A DNA stretch of 64,000 bases from Siderastrea siderea (Eukaryota > Cnidaria > Anthozoa > Scleractinia > Rhizangiidae): positions 17,097,953-17,161,952 of the forward strand of contig OZ034978.1 in NCBI GenBank assembly GCA_964030785.1, in the 5' to 3' direction. Below are positions 49,216 through 62,444 of this stretch, piece by piece; position 1 is the first letter of the stretch, and every line of letters begins with the position of its first letter. The translations under genes and the position numbers were made by a program. The notes beneath the pieces were generated by a model that saw only the letters and a program-made list of their open reading frames with translations, was not told where the DNA came from and searched no databases.

Positions 49216-51301
49216 ACTGACGTAGGTTACAAAAGTTGTCAGCACCGCTGGTAACGTAACAGTTAGACTGTAAGACATAAGATTCATGACTTCGAGTAGA
49301 AATACTGCAGGAAGGTACAAGGGGGTTCTAACGCATATGAAGCAAAATTAAATATCCCATAGTTGCATCCTTTTTGCTGTCAACACTATAATTATGGAGT
49401 CTTGTCACTACTCGCTGAAATGATTGGCATGAATTAAATTGTCATATGTAGTTAAACCTCTTCCACGAAAAGTGACACGTCGTCCTAAACACAAAAACAA
49501 AGTTTTGCAAACAATATCGAAGAATAACTAACAAGAGTTAATAGCGTTTCCACCACTGAACCGAGACAAAAAGGCAGACTGTTATAGCTGTTCCCTTTTT
49601 TCCAGGAAAAACCGCGATTACTTGTCGCAAGAGTGCACCCACATGTGACTTTCACTGGCTGCTGTTTATTATGCTGAACAATGCAGTTTTACCTTTTTAG
49701 TTTGTACTAACCGAGAAGAAAAACATTGCGAGTGCTTATTCCCTCTTCTATTTTTCTTCTCACAATCACGTGAAATCCTTCATTTGCTCCTCACAATCTG
49801 AACGCCTGTAGCAGGGTGCAGTTGCAACCTTTTCTTGGACAAGTGAAGTAATCATAACTCCCATTTTATACGTTTTCTAATAGATATAAAAAAATTTAAT
49901 TTTTTAAAACTTAAAAGTTTTGTGCCAATTGAGACATATTTTCTACTTCCGCTCCAGTGAATGAGAAGAACCAGTAAGTTTAATTGTCGAAGTTTCCAGA
50001 ACTGTTATTAATCTACATAAAACGAATGCTTCTTGTGACTGCGTGTGGTTGAATTAATTTTTATTGAGTCACTGTCCACAATTTCAGTGGAACATCCTAC
50101 CCTTTATACATTCTCAAGTTACAAATATCATTATATCGCTAGTTTCTAGCTAGTCAGAAACTTAAAAAAGTAAACTGACTTCTTTTATGCAATTGAGATT
50201 AGTTCACAAAACCAATAGCTAAGACACATTCATATTCCACATTCTAAGGACTCCTCCTTTGCCTTGTCCCTTATAAGTTCCGAAAAGGAATGAAATTCGA
50301 CTGCACCATGCGCTTTCCCTTAAGTTCAGGCTCGTTATACTTCAACCTATATAGTATAGATTGTACACAACTGTTAAAAGTCGAAGTGATTATATCGTGT
50401 GATAAACAATAAAAAAGCTTGTGCCCTGTAAAAACCTGTCTATACAAATCAAAGCACGCTACATGCATACAGAGCGAACTTAAGCCATTAACATAATTTA
50501 GGCTTGTTGGGTTATTATAGTTTGTTTTTTTTTATATATACATTTTGGTTTTTATCCTAAATAGTCAACTTACTGAGCTCTACAATGAAGTAGCCAGCGA
50601 GAATTCAGCCGTCTTTCATCACATACGGCTGCTAGCAACGTTCACGTTCGTGCATTCCCTTATTGCATAAATAGTATATGCTACTAGTACTAGACAGAAA
50701 ACTTTGTTAAACCTATGTATACTCGATGGATAACATTAGTCAGGCCGGTGAACGCGGATTGTGTAGGAGGCCCTAAACAACAGAACGCTTGGTTTTATAT
50801 ATACAGCTTTGTACTACTAAAATTAACGAAACCAAGTAAAGCACATTAAGTGCATAACAAGCCTGATATATTTCGAATATATTTACGTGTTTATACGTGG
50901 AAAGGCCCCAAACGACACAATCCACAGTTTTATATACGTTACAGGTACCTTATCAAGTTAACAAACAAACCAAAGCACATTCAGTGCATGAAAAAAACAT
51001 ATTCAGGCCCGTAGAATGAAGATCATGCATGATATAAGACCCTAAACGACATGAAACGTGTTTTTATATACATATCTCATTCTAACAAGTTTACCAGGCA
51101 AAGCAAAGTACATTAAGTACAAAAGGTTTTTTTTTTCTTCCACTACAAAACACAACTAGCCAGGCCTGTGGGATGAAAACAGTGGACAGCACCTAAACGG
51201 CAACAGCGGAGAGTATGTCAATGACGGAAGTACATGTATATGTCTACTTTTGTCAAGCCATTTTTCCATTTGTCCTTTCTATCCTCTTGGAGTGCAGGCA
51301 G
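49216..51301. other. Host intergenic DNA duplicated from an earlier unit
   Basis: 49800-50200 matches the 5' flank type of other copies; 50500-51260 matches 44200-44960. No gene recognised. Confidence 0.45.
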
Positions 51302-52120
51302 TCAAGTGGCGTCCACTCCGATATTCTCGACACCAACGGTTCCAGATTCGTTTTGTGCTTTCTTTAACGCGATGAGATCTTTCCAAGGAATGACATATAC
51401 GAAACAAATTCCAATCCCCAAAAATACAGTTATTTGAAGGGCGTCAGGCAAGGACAAACTCCGCGATAAAGAAGAAGCTTGGACACGTAGGATCGCTACC
51501 AGACTAGCAGCCAACAGAAATATCGTTATTGTTCTCAGCTTATGGATAGTATTTGCTTGTTTAACAATAAGCAAACCACTCGTGGCCATGTTTAAAACAA
51601 AAAGCGAGAACTGGAATGTACCGTAACTAGCACCCAAGGCTAAGCCAAAGTTGAAGACAAGCTTGTAACATACCACTTCCATTGTTCCATTCTGTATTGC
51701 TGTGCTGTTGCAATCAATGGGCTCATGATCCTGCCACGACAATTTTTCCGTACTTCCAAGCTTGAATTCGAAACAGTCCTTTGTTGTATCATTCGGATCG
51801 CAACTATAGGTGACATCGAGGAACAAAATGTGGAAGAAACGCGACAATACACCGGCTAACAGAGCAAAGAACAACAAAAAAAGGCCCCAGGAAACCTTGA
51901 ACAAAATTTTTTTCTCATTTGTAAGATCAATGTCTTTGAAAAGCCAACTTGTCGTCCCCCTGTTGTCGGTCTTCTTCGTTATGATGCGTGAAAACGCGTA
52001 GCTTGCGGCCAAGAGCAACACTCTTTGTCTGTTCAGAATCATCAGCAAGACTAGGACAGGTAAGTAAGATGTCAGCACCGCTGGTAGCGCAACAATTAGA
52101 TTGTAATACGTTAGATTCAT
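51302..52120 (-). CDS. Five-TM family protein, copy 4
   Basis: 272 residues, MNLTYYNLIVALPAVLTSYL at the start. TM1, basic loop (FSRIITKKTDNRGTTSWLFK, DIDLTNEKK), TM2 (LFLLFFALLAGVLSRFFHIL), Cys loop (VTYSCDPNDTTKDCFEFK, PIDCNSTAIQNGT, VVCYK) with NDT/NST/NGT sequons. TM3 (GLALGASYGTFQFSLFVLNM), TM4, TM5 (QITVFLGIGICFVYVIPW) and a short GVENIGVDAT tail follow. Intact single exon. Nearly identical to copy 8, so duplication is recent. Confidence 0.77.
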   Translation of the reverse strand: MNLTYYNLIVALPAVLTSYLPVLVLLMILNRQRVLLLAASYAFSRIITKKTDNRGTTSWLFKDIDLTNEKKILFKVSWGLFLLFFALLAGVLSRFFHILFLDVTYSCDPNDTTKDCFEFKLGSTEKLSWQDHEPIDCNSTAIQNGTMEVVCYKLVFNFGLALGASYGTFQFSLFVLNMATSGLLIVKQANTIHKLRTITIFLLAASLVAILRVQASSLSRSLSLPDALQITVFLGIGICFVYVIPWKDLIALKKAQNESGTVGVENIGVDAT

Positions 52121-53589
52121 GTCTGCGAGAAGAAATACTGCAGAAACCAGCTAAACTGTACAAAAAACGTTTTAATGCGTATGAGGCACAATTAATTAAG
52201 GCATTTGTTGCCTGTTTCCCTTTTAAATGGGGCGTATCTTACCTGTTGTCAATATTATAATTATGCAGAGTCTTGCTACTACTCGCTGAAATGATTGACA
52301 TAAATTAAATTGTCATATGTAGTTGAAGCTTCTTCCTTCCTGACATACATCATTCTTTGGGCGGTTGCTAGCTTGTTCTGCAATGGCCACTCATATTTCA
52401 AAAGTTCAGGGTCTCAGTCATTACGAAGACATCGTCCGTGAACAGTGACACGTCGTCCTAAACTCAAGAGCAAAGTTTCCTAAACAATAACTAACAAGAA
52501 GTTATGATCAAATAAAGTTTACTTCACTGAACCGAGACAAAAATGCAGACTATAAGCTGTTCCTTTCTTTCCAGGAAAAACCGCGATTACCTCACACAAG
52601 AGTGGACCTAAGAGTGCGTTTCATCGAGCGCTCTTTATTATGCTGAACAAAGCAGATTCACCTTTTTACTTTGTGGGTAAAATGCTAAAACGTGGCCATT
52701 CAAAAGAAGGCAATTGGACAGTACTAACCGAGAAGAAAAAATATTGCGCGTGCTTATTCCCTTTTTCTCTCTTTTTCTTACAATCGCGTGCCATCCCTCA
52801 TTGGCACCTCACAAACTGGACGCCTGTAGGACTGTAGCAGAGTAGAGTTGCAGCCTTTTCATGGACAAATGAAATATTGTCAGTCCTTTACATGATCATA
52901 ATTCCCACTGATTTTATAAGTTTCCTAGTCTTAATATTTTAAAGTTTGGTACCAACTGAGACATTTTTTATACTTCCGCCTCAGTGAGTGAGAAGAATTA
53001 GCAAGTTAATTGTCGAGGTTTCCAGAACTGTTCTTAATCTACATAAAATGAATACGTGGTTAAATCAAGCATTATGTCATCAAAAGTTCAACGCAATGTA
53101 CTACCTTTCATACATTTCTGAGTTATAAATATCATTACATTACTGGTTTCTCGATAGTCAGCAATTTAAGCTTTCAAACAACCCACGTACTATAACTTAC
53201 CTCTCACTAGCCTGCGTGCAGACGTCTCCCATTTCCTTTGGTTCACGCAGGCTATCATCTCACGGGAGCTAGTGTAAATTCACCACTAATAAGAGACATC
53301 CGGCTATATTCGCAGACCTTTTGTTCCTCTTTGCAATTAGCCTGTCGTAGCTGGCGGTACTGGCAACTCAAGTTTCCGTTTAATCTTAGTGTTCCAGGAC
53401 GATTCTCGAGCCCCCCCCCCCCCAAACCGGGGGTAGTACTCCCTCTATTTCAGACCCATATGTATTTTTTCTTACCCATTTCAGACCTGACCCAAAATTC
53501 GATACCCCATTTCAACCCTACCGAGGAACTGCTTCGGTTTGCGTCAACATATGAAAAGGACTTCTCCATATAAATCAAAGCGCACTTCT
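52121..53589. other. 5' flank of copy 4, duplicated at 62445-63914
   Basis: High similarity to the region above copy 8 through the whole stretch, including a small hairpin repeat CCTGCGTGCAGACG...CACGCAGG near 53212-53255 and a C run near 53410. No gene. Confidence 0.55.
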
Positions 53590-54300
53590 CAAGAGATGGT
53601 AATAGGAAAAAGTAGCTTCTTTTAAAAAGCTTGAATGTAAAGTAGTCCTTTGTTTTATCATTTGGATTGCAACTGTAGGTAACATCGAGCAACAAATGTG
53701 GAAGAAAAGCGACAATACACAATCATTAATTGTCAGCAAAAGTTTAGCATGAACATGAAACACGGGAATGCCCGTAGCTGACACTCAAAGTTAATTCGGG
53801 TCTGAAGACAAACTTGTAACATACCACATAGTCAATTCCATTCCGCATTGCAGTGTTCTTACAGTCAATTAGTGGGTTCTTCATGAATATTTTCTTAGGC
53901 CATTACAAGTTTCTTGTATACAAAATCTTTGTTTCCTCATTCTGATCGCAGCTCGTGATAGCTAATGTGAAGTAACACCGAGGAAATGATAGAACACTAG
54001 CAATACACCACAGAACAGTACAACGAACAGACCATGTACCTAATAAAAACCGCAGATTTTAGCCGGTTTGGCTTCATCCGTAAAATCTACTTTTCTTAGC
54101 AGCCATCTAGTGTTGTCTGTTTTCTCGATGATGCCGGAAAATGTGTGGCGATCAAGCGGCACAGACGGATTCCTTCATAGCCTAGAACTCTCAAGACTAC
54201 GAGTACTACGACTGAAGGAGTAGTCGTCGCTAACTTGGAGGCCAGTAGCAACAGAATCAAAAAGTAGGAAACCTTCGGGAGCATAATCTGATGAAAGAAT
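53590..54300 (-). pseudogene. Five-TM family pseudogene, copy 5
   Basis: Pieces remain: near 53590-53700 a VTYSCNPNDKTKD loop, at 53765-53900 a second loop part with the VCYKFVF-like end, at 54000-54100 TM2, and at 54110-54290 TM1 with ATTTPSVVVLVVLRVLGYEG. They are in different frames with stops and gaps, and the first piece seems a nested partial duplicate. Clearly decayed. Confidence 0.65.
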
Positions 54301-55959
54301 GAGGAAAACAGACCAAAATCTGCAAACGTTTTTGCACGCTCGTTAACCATTCAAACCAACTCTGACTTCAGTAGACCGGGAATGGAATGTCTGGGTTTTC
54401 AAAGGCTGAGGAGGTTAAAGAAAACAGGTAAAAGCAATCGTCTATGTTTGTTTCTCTCAAATTTAATACGATTTTCAAACTTTTCCTCTAACCTCATAAC
54501 TTTAAAACACAACTTAAACTTAAAAATATTTGGTATTTTCGGCAAAACCTTCTTCGGGACAAAACCTAAAAATGCCAAACATCCTTTAATTTTGAAAGAC
54601 ATTACATAGTTTGGTAGCTAAGACTGTCTAATTACCTCGATGTGTAACAAATAAAAATAACATATAAAGAAGTACTACAATCTCAGAGTGGCAGAAAAAC
54701 GATCAGTATTTCAACGGCTCTACTTAAACTTTTTCCTAGAACCAGGTAGCATTACAATGAGCGTCTTACTAAAACCGATCAATCGTCTGTTCGCTTTTAT
54801 TTACATGGCTTGTACTACTAAAGTTAGTCCTGCAAAGTAAACCACACTTTATGCGTTGCTTGAAGCTTGTTTAAGTGATCAATCACACGGACTTATCTGC
54901 ACTTGCTCGAGGGCTCCCGAAAATAGTGAGGACATTTGAGACCGAGAACAGGTAATCAAACGAAAAACACAGTGAATATTTTAAATGACATCAACAGCAA
55001 TAATCAAACAAGATTTAGGCGAGTAATCACGCATGGTCATGCAGGGAGGAAACTTTCCTACCCACAGATGGCTAAAAACAACTGCGTACTTAACTGACCC
55101 TGTTTTACAATCAATTCAGTTTCGAGTTTCATCGACAAACCAGCAGAGTGAAGGAAATGAGCCTACTTAAAGTACTCCCTGCACATTTAATTTTTTACGA
55201 ACATAATATGAAGAAATGCTCGAAGTCGCCGATGCAATTTTCCCTTTCGTAAACGGTCGTTGCCATTTTTAAGACACTTAGAAAATTTTTGAACTATTAT
55301 TGAAAGTTTTTCTACTGAAAAGGAAGACATTCAGAACCCAGATTCGAACCCCGGTCCTTTCATGTGCTAATCTCTCTCCCTTACCACTACACTACCACGC
55401 CAATCCGCCACAATTCCGAAAAATTAAAGTATATATTATAATTAACTGTCTTTCATAACTGGTACCGGCTATAATAGGTGACCCTAGTCCTTTCCAAAAC
55501 TTTTAACGTAAATTCAACTTGGGCTTAAACTTTATTCTTTCTAAGAATATTTAAAAATGTATTTGTTACCTTATTGTGACTTAATCCAGAGCATATATTA
55601 CATCTACCACGACAATAGGCTTGGTTACCAATGATGGCATCGACCGTCAAAAATGGCAACGACCGTTTACGAAAGGGAAATAGGCGTCGCCGATAATCGT
55701 ACAGATACTCGAAGCTAATTGATTGGACTACGTAAAAGGAGACTACTGTGAAGAAATAGTCGAGCAAGACTGATGGAGCAATACTGAGCTTTACATGCTA
55801 ACTCCGCGCCATTTGTCTATTTCCCGCTGTTTGTAATCCTAACACAGTGTAACTAAAACGTTTGTAGGTTTCCTAAGAATTTATGCTTAGTTTGCTGCAT
55901 GTTGTTCCAGAAGAGGCGGCTATAAATTTGTTGAATGTCCCGCTCATGATCCGTTTGAG
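54301..55959. other. Host intergenic DNA, no gene
   Basis: AT-rich. A tRNA-derived sequence lies at 55330-55405. No other support for genes. Confidence 0.4.
55330..55405 (-). repeat. tRNA-derived remnant (SINE-like)
   Basis: On the minus strand GTGGTAGTGTAGTGGTAAGG resembles an A box region and GGGGTTCGAATCTGG a B box. The T stem is imperfect and no clean acceptor stem forms, so I take it as a decayed tRNA or tRNA-derived SINE head. Confidence 0.5.
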
Positions 55960-56815
55960 CGAGGTGAGATAAGTCAAACTGCGCCCATAACAATCAGGGG
56001 GTTGAGCGCGGCTTTGTGCATTTTTTAGTTCGATGAGCTCCTTCCAGGGGACAAAAACAAAGTACATCCAATAGATGCCAGAGCAAGTGTTTGAACGATA
56101 AATGTCAGGAGATCGGACACGAGGAAAACACACACTGAGTCTGGTGGATCGAACGGCTGAGAACGCTGCTATTACACCCAAGGCCAGTATGAAGGCGGCA
56201 ATCCTGATCTTTTTTGTCTTCTCGGCTTGTTTTATCATTAGCATGGCTGCGGCTGCAAGGTTTACCAAGACCATAGTAAACTTGAATGTACCGTAGCTGA
56301 CACCTATGACCAGGCCAGCGTTGAAAACAATCTTCTAGCACACCACATCCACACTTCCATTTGAACTGCAGCACTGGAACAATTAATAGGCTCGATCGAG
56401 TACAGTTCGAGTCCTGTATTCTCTGACTCGACATTAAAGCACTCCTTAGTTTTATCGTCCTGGTCGCATGTGTAGCTGACATCGAGCAACAGCAGATGAT
56501 AGAACATAAAAAATACACTAAGGAAGAGTGTATTGAATACACTGTATTCACTGAGCAAACAGGCCAAAAGAAAAAAAACGGTTTTGCGTAAGACTTCGTC
56601 CTCGTCCCCATTTCCGAGGAATACCTTTTTAAACAGCCATCCCTTTGCGGCTGCACTGCCGTTGGTTTTCGCTTTAAGGATGTTGGAAAACGCAAATAAG
56701 GCAATAAAGCGACGAATACGCTCTCCTTTCCAGGACAGTATTAAGTACCCTATGAGTCAAGGGACCGTCAGCAGGGTTGGTACTGCCGAAATTAATTTGT
56801 AATAACCTAGCTCCA
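55960..56815 (-). pseudogene. Five-TM family pseudogene, copy 6
   Basis: Begins MELGYYKLISAVPTLLTVP then stops early. The loop, TM2 (MFYHLLLLDVSYTCDQDDKT), Cys loop (KECFN, PINCSSAAVQ, reading into a stop where VVCYK is expected) and TM3-TM5 pieces are spread over three frames. It is closest in its start to copy 7. The 3' part ends VPWKELIELKNAQ. Confidence 0.75.
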
Positions 56816-59156
56816 TGACTAGATGCCAGCGAATGAAACAAAACTATTAAAGCTGATTAGCTATGCTTAGAGAACGCGAAATGCGATGCTTAGCTGAACT
56901 TTTGGCCTCTGGGCATGTAGCTACGTAGTCACGGTATCTTTTCAGTTGACATAACCCACTACAATAGCCAGTTCCAAGCTTGAATGCGAAAATGAAACGT
57001 GCCCTAGCTCCTCCCAGCCCCCACGCATTTTATTTCCGCGTTCTCTTTCTACATTTCGCTGCCGTTCCCACCATACTGGATACTGGATTTCACAGGTTGA
57101 CAAGCGTATAGCAAAACGCAATTTTGCCAAGTACTTTTTCGGATAGTTTGTAAGAGTGACTACTAGATCTGGGAAAGCTTTTTGCGATAGTACGATAAAT
57201 AAACAAACAAACAAACAAACAAACACGACCATTTAAAAAGTACTGTTTTTCTTCGTTATCGTCGTGTAATCCTTTCTGGGTACTTGTAAAGCACTAAAAT
57301 TCAATACGGGATTTTGGGGGGTTTTATTTCGTTAAACATTTAAGGATAAAAATAGCGAGAAAAGTTTAACACAACGTTTCGATGTCTCCATGACATCATT
57401 TTCAAGTGAGAAAAATAAAATATAGATGAGTGAATTTATACAAGGTGAGGTGTTAAACTTTTCTCGCTAATTTTTATCCTTAAATGTTAATTTCGTTCCA
57501 AGGGGTTTTGGGGGTTTCGCTTCAAGCCCGAGGGATTTTGGGGGGTTTCAATTTATATCCCCATTCGCACCTCCCAGATAATTGAACTCCAGAGTACTCC
57601 CCCCCCCCCCCCCCAGGGAGTAGCAACAGCATCAGAGAGTACGAATACCTCCTGCAGCATGAGTGGGCGAGGGATTCATATAAACAGACAAAATGTATAA
57701 GCTTAAACATTTATGAATATGACATTAACTATTCAATCCAACCGAACTTCAGTTTCCTTTCAGAAGACCGTAACTGTATCTCCCTCTCCTATTCGAGAAG
57801 ACAGTAAAAAAGAAAACCATCTTAATATGGCTGCATGTGTAGCTCGACAAATTTAGACTCCTGGTATCACTGTCCCCTTCCTGCTCGAAAACTGTAAGAA
57901 AAATTAAAGGAGCATGGACAAAGATAGTCGGTAAGAGCTCTTGTTTATTTTTTTCTTTCAACTGTTACATGTTTTACAAACTTTAACTTCAACATCAAAA
58001 TAGTTTTAAAATATTTGGAGTTTTAGGAATACCTTCTTCGGGACAAAACCCAAAGAAACGAAACATCCTTCAAGATTAAAAGTCAACATAGATCAGTGCG
58101 CTAGCTAAGAACTATTTACACTCGATGTGTAACAAATCAAACCAACATTAAAGAACAACAATAACAAAGGGAAAGGAAGCATGACATACAACCAATAACC
58201 AATACACTACAGCACACAGCAATTTCTCTTGACTAATGGCTACGTTTACTCGATAATTAAAACGTTTTGGTTTGGTTAATGTCTCCAGATTCATCAAATC
58301 AGAGTGGTTGAATTTGGGACTGTTTACATTACAAAGGTTTTGGTACATTACAAGACTCATTACAAGACTACACTCAGTCAGCGACTGCGACTGTTTACAT
58401 ATCCCAAGAAAAAAAGATCGCTATTTTTGTCACACTTGTTTAACTAGATTCAGAAGACACTACGATAAAAATATTACAATGTAAAGTTCCAATAAAATTG
58501 TCTATTCCTGTTTATTTACAAGGTGTGCACAACTTAAATGTGCAAGGTAAAACACACTCTGTGTGCATGAGTTGCTTTAAGTTCAATATGAATCAGCCAC
58601 AATCACAAACAAGTTCAGTGAAACAGAATAGGCGAGCAACCATACGTAGTCCTTTTCAAGGGAAAATGGGTCAACATATGGCTGAAATACCTGCATGCTT
58701 GACTTGTCTTATCTGACACTGACATTTTACAATCGATTCACTCTCCATTTTCAATGACTGCCCAGCGTAGTGCAAGCGAAGCTCTCTTAAAGGAATTACC
58801 TTTAATTTGTTCGCTCAAAGGTTTCAGACGAATGCAACTAAAGAACACAGAGAAGTCGCAGATAATCGAAAAGTCCGGAAATTCATTTAGTACGTAATGA
58901 GATGGACCTATGAGAAGCAATGGCGCGGAAAGGAACAATTAAGTTGTACTACTGACTTCACATGCAGGCTCGGTGGTCTGACGCCGCCATTTGTATTTTG
59001 TCTATTTCGCTATTGTTTGTATACTAACACAGGGTCCCTAAACTGTGGAGGGTGCATAAGAATATGTATAGTGTGTTAACCAAGAATATGCTGTTACAGC
59101 TGTGTCACACTGCTATAGCATGTCCTGCTCGCCCTGTTTTGGTGAGGTATGATTCG
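56816..59156. other. Host intergenic DNA with inverted repeat
   Basis: An inverted repeat at 57337-57489 is noted below. Stretches of G/T-rich and C-run sequence near 57490-57620 mark another MITE-like piece. No gene recognised. Confidence 0.4.
57337..57489. repeat. Small inverted repeat, about 38-bp arms
   Basis: AACATTTAAGGATAAAAATA and AGCGAGAAAAGTTTAACAC at 57337-57375 return inverted at about 57450-57489 with a one-base difference, around a 75-bp centre. MITE-like. Confidence 0.7.
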
Positions 59157-59966
59157 TCAAACTGGGTCCGTGGCGGTGTTGTCGACACCAGTAGCTTCTG
59201 GCTCGTTTTGAGCATTCTTTAAAGTAATGAGCTCTTTCCAAGGGATATAAAATAGGAAAGACCATCCAATAAACAGTGTATAAAGTATTTGAAACATAGT
59301 TGCCAGGGTTTCGGACACAAAGTGAACACGCAATGTGGTAAATTGAACGGCTATCAGCGCTGCGAAGACAACTAGGCACAGAAATCCGACGGCTATTTTC
59401 AACACCTTTATATGCTTGGCTTGTTTTACCATCAGCAAACCTGTTGCCGCCAGGTTTATTAAGACCATAGAAAACTTGAATGTACCGTAGCTGGCACCCA
59501 TGGCCAAGCCAGCATTGAAGACAATCTTGTAGCACACCACTTGGACAGATCCATTCTGAACTGCAGCGCTCGAACAATTAACTGGATCTTTCGAGAACCT
59601 CTTTGTATTCCATGACTCGTATTTAAAGCAATCCTTAGTTTTATCGTCCTCATCGCAATCATAGCTCACATCGAGCAACAGCAGTTGAAAGAACATCACA
59701 AATAGACCCATGAAGAGCGTACACAACACCCCAAAAAGGCCAGAAAAAACCTTGTCGGACAAGTCGTCATTTCCAATAACCACCTTTTTAAACAGCCATC
59801 CCTCCGACGCTACACTGTTGTCGCTTTTCTCTGTAAGGAAACTGGAAAATGCAGAAAGGACGATTTTTTTTCGTTTACCGTACCGTATACAAAGTACTAT
59901 AAGGAAAACAAATGATACCAAAGCGGTTGGCAATCCCGAAATTAAACCGTAATAACCTTCCTTCAT
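59157..59966 (-). CDS. Five-TM family protein, copy 7
   Basis: 269 residues starting MKEGYYGLISGLPTALVSFV. The basic loop has KSDNSVASEGWLFKK and VVIGNDDLSDK, shorter than in copy 4. The Cys loop is DVSYDCDEDDKTKDCFKYES, PVNCSSAAVQNGS, VVCYK. TM3 is LAMGASYGTFKFSMVLINLA, and TM5 ends FYIPWKELITLKNAQ. The tail is GVDNTATDPV. Intact single exon. It and pseudogene copy 6 form a subfamily distinct from copies 3-5 and 8. Confidence 0.77.
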   Translation of the reverse strand: MKEGYYGLISGLPTALVSFVFLIVLCIRYGKRKKIVLSAFSSFLTEKSDNSVASEGWLFKKVVIGNDDLSDKVFSGLFGVLCTLFMGLFVMFFQLLLLDVSYDCDEDDKTKDCFKYESWNTKRFSKDPVNCSSAAVQNGSVQVVCYKIVFNAGLAMGASYGTFKFSMVLINLAATGLLMVKQAKHIKVLKIAVGFLCLVVFAALIAVQFTTLRVHFVSETLATMFQILYTLFIGWSFLFYIPWKELITLKNAQNEPEATGVDNTATDPV

Positions 59967-61626
59967 GATTAGATTTCAGCAGATGAAAACACTGGCGGGC
60001 CTAGTACAGACTAATATATGCACTAATCGTTTCGTATTCCACGCTGTGCATAATGATAAGAGGGAACTTAAGAAAACACGACGGCGACGGCTGACGAGAA
60101 CGTCACAAAACAAAAGGTTTAATTAGCAAAACAATGACTCTGCACGTGCGATACAGATTTTTGTACATTTCTTTGCCGTCCTCTGCAAAACAACAACGTG
60201 AAATGACCAAATTCAAAGCTTTATGTAGAACGTGAACACACGATAGTGAATTTTCTTTTTTCTACCTGAACTGTAACGCAGTCCTTATGGAGTCAGCTCC
60301 CGGATTATTCGGGTACGTTAGACAGATTGAACGAGTTGAAACTATCGCGAAAAAGTTTGAAATATTTGGAAGTCATTTTTAAAGTGACGTTTTCCTTGGC
60401 GTTGCCGTCGTGGTTGCTTAAGTTCCCTATTATCACATTTCGTGGAAATGCGTGGGTTCGTAAAAAATCTGCTTTATGTGCTAGTAATATTTAAAACATG
60501 CAGAACAAAAAACGATTAGCGTTATTTCTGTGCTATTTGTGTTGATAATTATGAGCCTTTTGGGCTGTTTTGAAGCGTTTTAAATGAGATACCGTTCTCA
60601 AGTTTACTCTCCACTAAGCCAGAAGAATTAATTACAGTCAATCTTCGTCACTCGTGTCCAGTATTTTGAACATTTGAATTGAGTCTCAATTATTATCCGT
60701 TAGTTTCCATAAAGAACTACGCCTTACACAGCTACCTTTAATTCTTTTAATGTTCGATTTGAACTGGAGAAACTTTGATTGGAATTCGAAATTTCGCAGC
60801 CTATTTTAAATTCTTCTTTGCAATTTTGAATTCTTCATTCCTACTTTACACGTACACTTGGAGACTAGCGTGACGTGGACTGACCGTAATTACAGGCTGA
60901 CGCTGCCATTGATTCTGAGTCCAGTCATCCGTACTCTAAGCACGAAAATTCCATAAAAGCAGTACAAATTATCCGAAACCGCCTTCATCGGATCTGCTGA
61001 CGATTCAAGTTATTTTCAGTTGCTTTTATAGTTCGCTCGAGTACGACCACTTGGCGTACAAGGCGGTTCCTCCTCAACCGAGGGTAGGGAAAGTACCATG
61101 CAAGGCGTAAGGTAGGAAGGGTCGTGGATCTATTTGATCAAAAATGGAGGACAACTTGACAGAGTGCATGCGAAGAGCAATGTGGAAACTGTGGGTGGAT
61201 TCATTTGATTTTTTGATTTATTTGCAGCATACGCATAACGTTGTGATGTGCTTGGGGTTTTGTCCCCATTACCAACAAATCTATAGAGAGAATGAGATGG
61301 GCTGCCATTTGCGCATTGGCCTAATGAGCCATACCCAGCGCTGCTCTAGCCTGTGGACAGGCGCCTTAGAAAGTAATAGGGCGCAAGAAAAATCGCGAGT
61401 GCAAACTGCCTTATCTTCTCGCAATGTATTCTCCTCTAAGGAGCCTGTTCACAAGCTAGTCTGCTCAGCCGCACTTTATTAGTCAGTGGTTATTTTCTGG
61501 ATTTTTTGGACAGAGCCTAAACGGCAACAGCGGAGAGTATGTCAATGACGGCAGTACATGTATATGTCCAATTTTTGTCAAACCATTTTTCCATTTGTCC
61601 TTTCTATACTCTTGGAGTACAGGCAG
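59967..61626. other. Host intergenic DNA, no gene
   Basis: AT-rich DNA with an ORF at 61144-61482 lacking motifs. From about 61507 it is homologous to 51184 onward, which marks one edge of the segmental duplication. Confidence 0.45.
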
Positions 61627-62444
61627 TCAAGTGGCGTCCACTCCGATATTCTCGACACCAACGGTTCCAGATTCGTTTTGTGCTTTGTTTAACGCGATGA
61701 GATCTTTCCAAGGAATGACATATACGAAACAAATTCCAATCCCCAAAAATACAGTTATTTGAAGGGCGTCAGGCAAGGACAAACTCCGCGATAAAGAAGA
61801 ACCTTGGACACGTAGGATCGTTACCAGACTAGCAGCCAACAGAAATATCGTGATTGTTCTCAGCTTATGGATAGTATTGGCTTGTTTAACAATAAGCAAA
61901 CCACTCGTGGCCATGTTTAAAACAAAAAGCGAGAACTGGAATGTACCGTAACTAGCACCCAAGGCTAAGCCAAAGTTGAAGACAAGCTTGTAACATACCA
62001 CTTCCATTGTTCCATTCTGTATTGCTGTGCTGTTGCAATCAATGGGCTCAAGATCCTGCCACGACAATTTTTCCGTACTTCCAAGCTTGAATTCGAAACA
62101 GTCCTTTGTTGTATCATTCGGATCGCAACTATAGGTGACATCGAGGAACAAAATGTGGAAGAAAAGCGACAATACACCGGCTAACAGAGCAAAGAACAAC
62201 AAAAAAGGCCCAAGGAAACCTTGAACAAAATTTTTTTCTCATTTGTAAGATCAATGTCTTTGAACAGCCAACTTGTCGTCCCCCTGTTATCGGTCTTCTT
62301 CGTCATGATGCGTGAAAACGCGTAGTTGGCGACCAAGAGCAACACTCTTTGTCTGTTCAGAATCATCAGCAAGACTAGGACAGGTAAGTAAGATGTCAGC
62401 ACCGCTGGTAGCGCAACAATTAGATTGTAATATCTTAGATTCAT
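61627..62444 (-). pseudogene. Five-TM family gene copy 8, broken by one frameshift
   Basis: Nearly identical to copy 4 from MNLRYYNLIV to the GVENIGVDAT end. A short A run near 62200-62206 is one base shorter than at 51877-51883, which shifts the frame in TM2, so the reading frame from the ATG ends after 87 codons. Since this is a homopolymer, an assembly error is possible and the gene could be intact in reality. Confidence 0.72.

Noticed and set aside
59157..59966. Five-TM proteins as G-protein-coupled receptors or known ion channels
   Set aside because: Five predicted TMs, no DRY/NPxxY or pore signature; naming a family would be guesswork.
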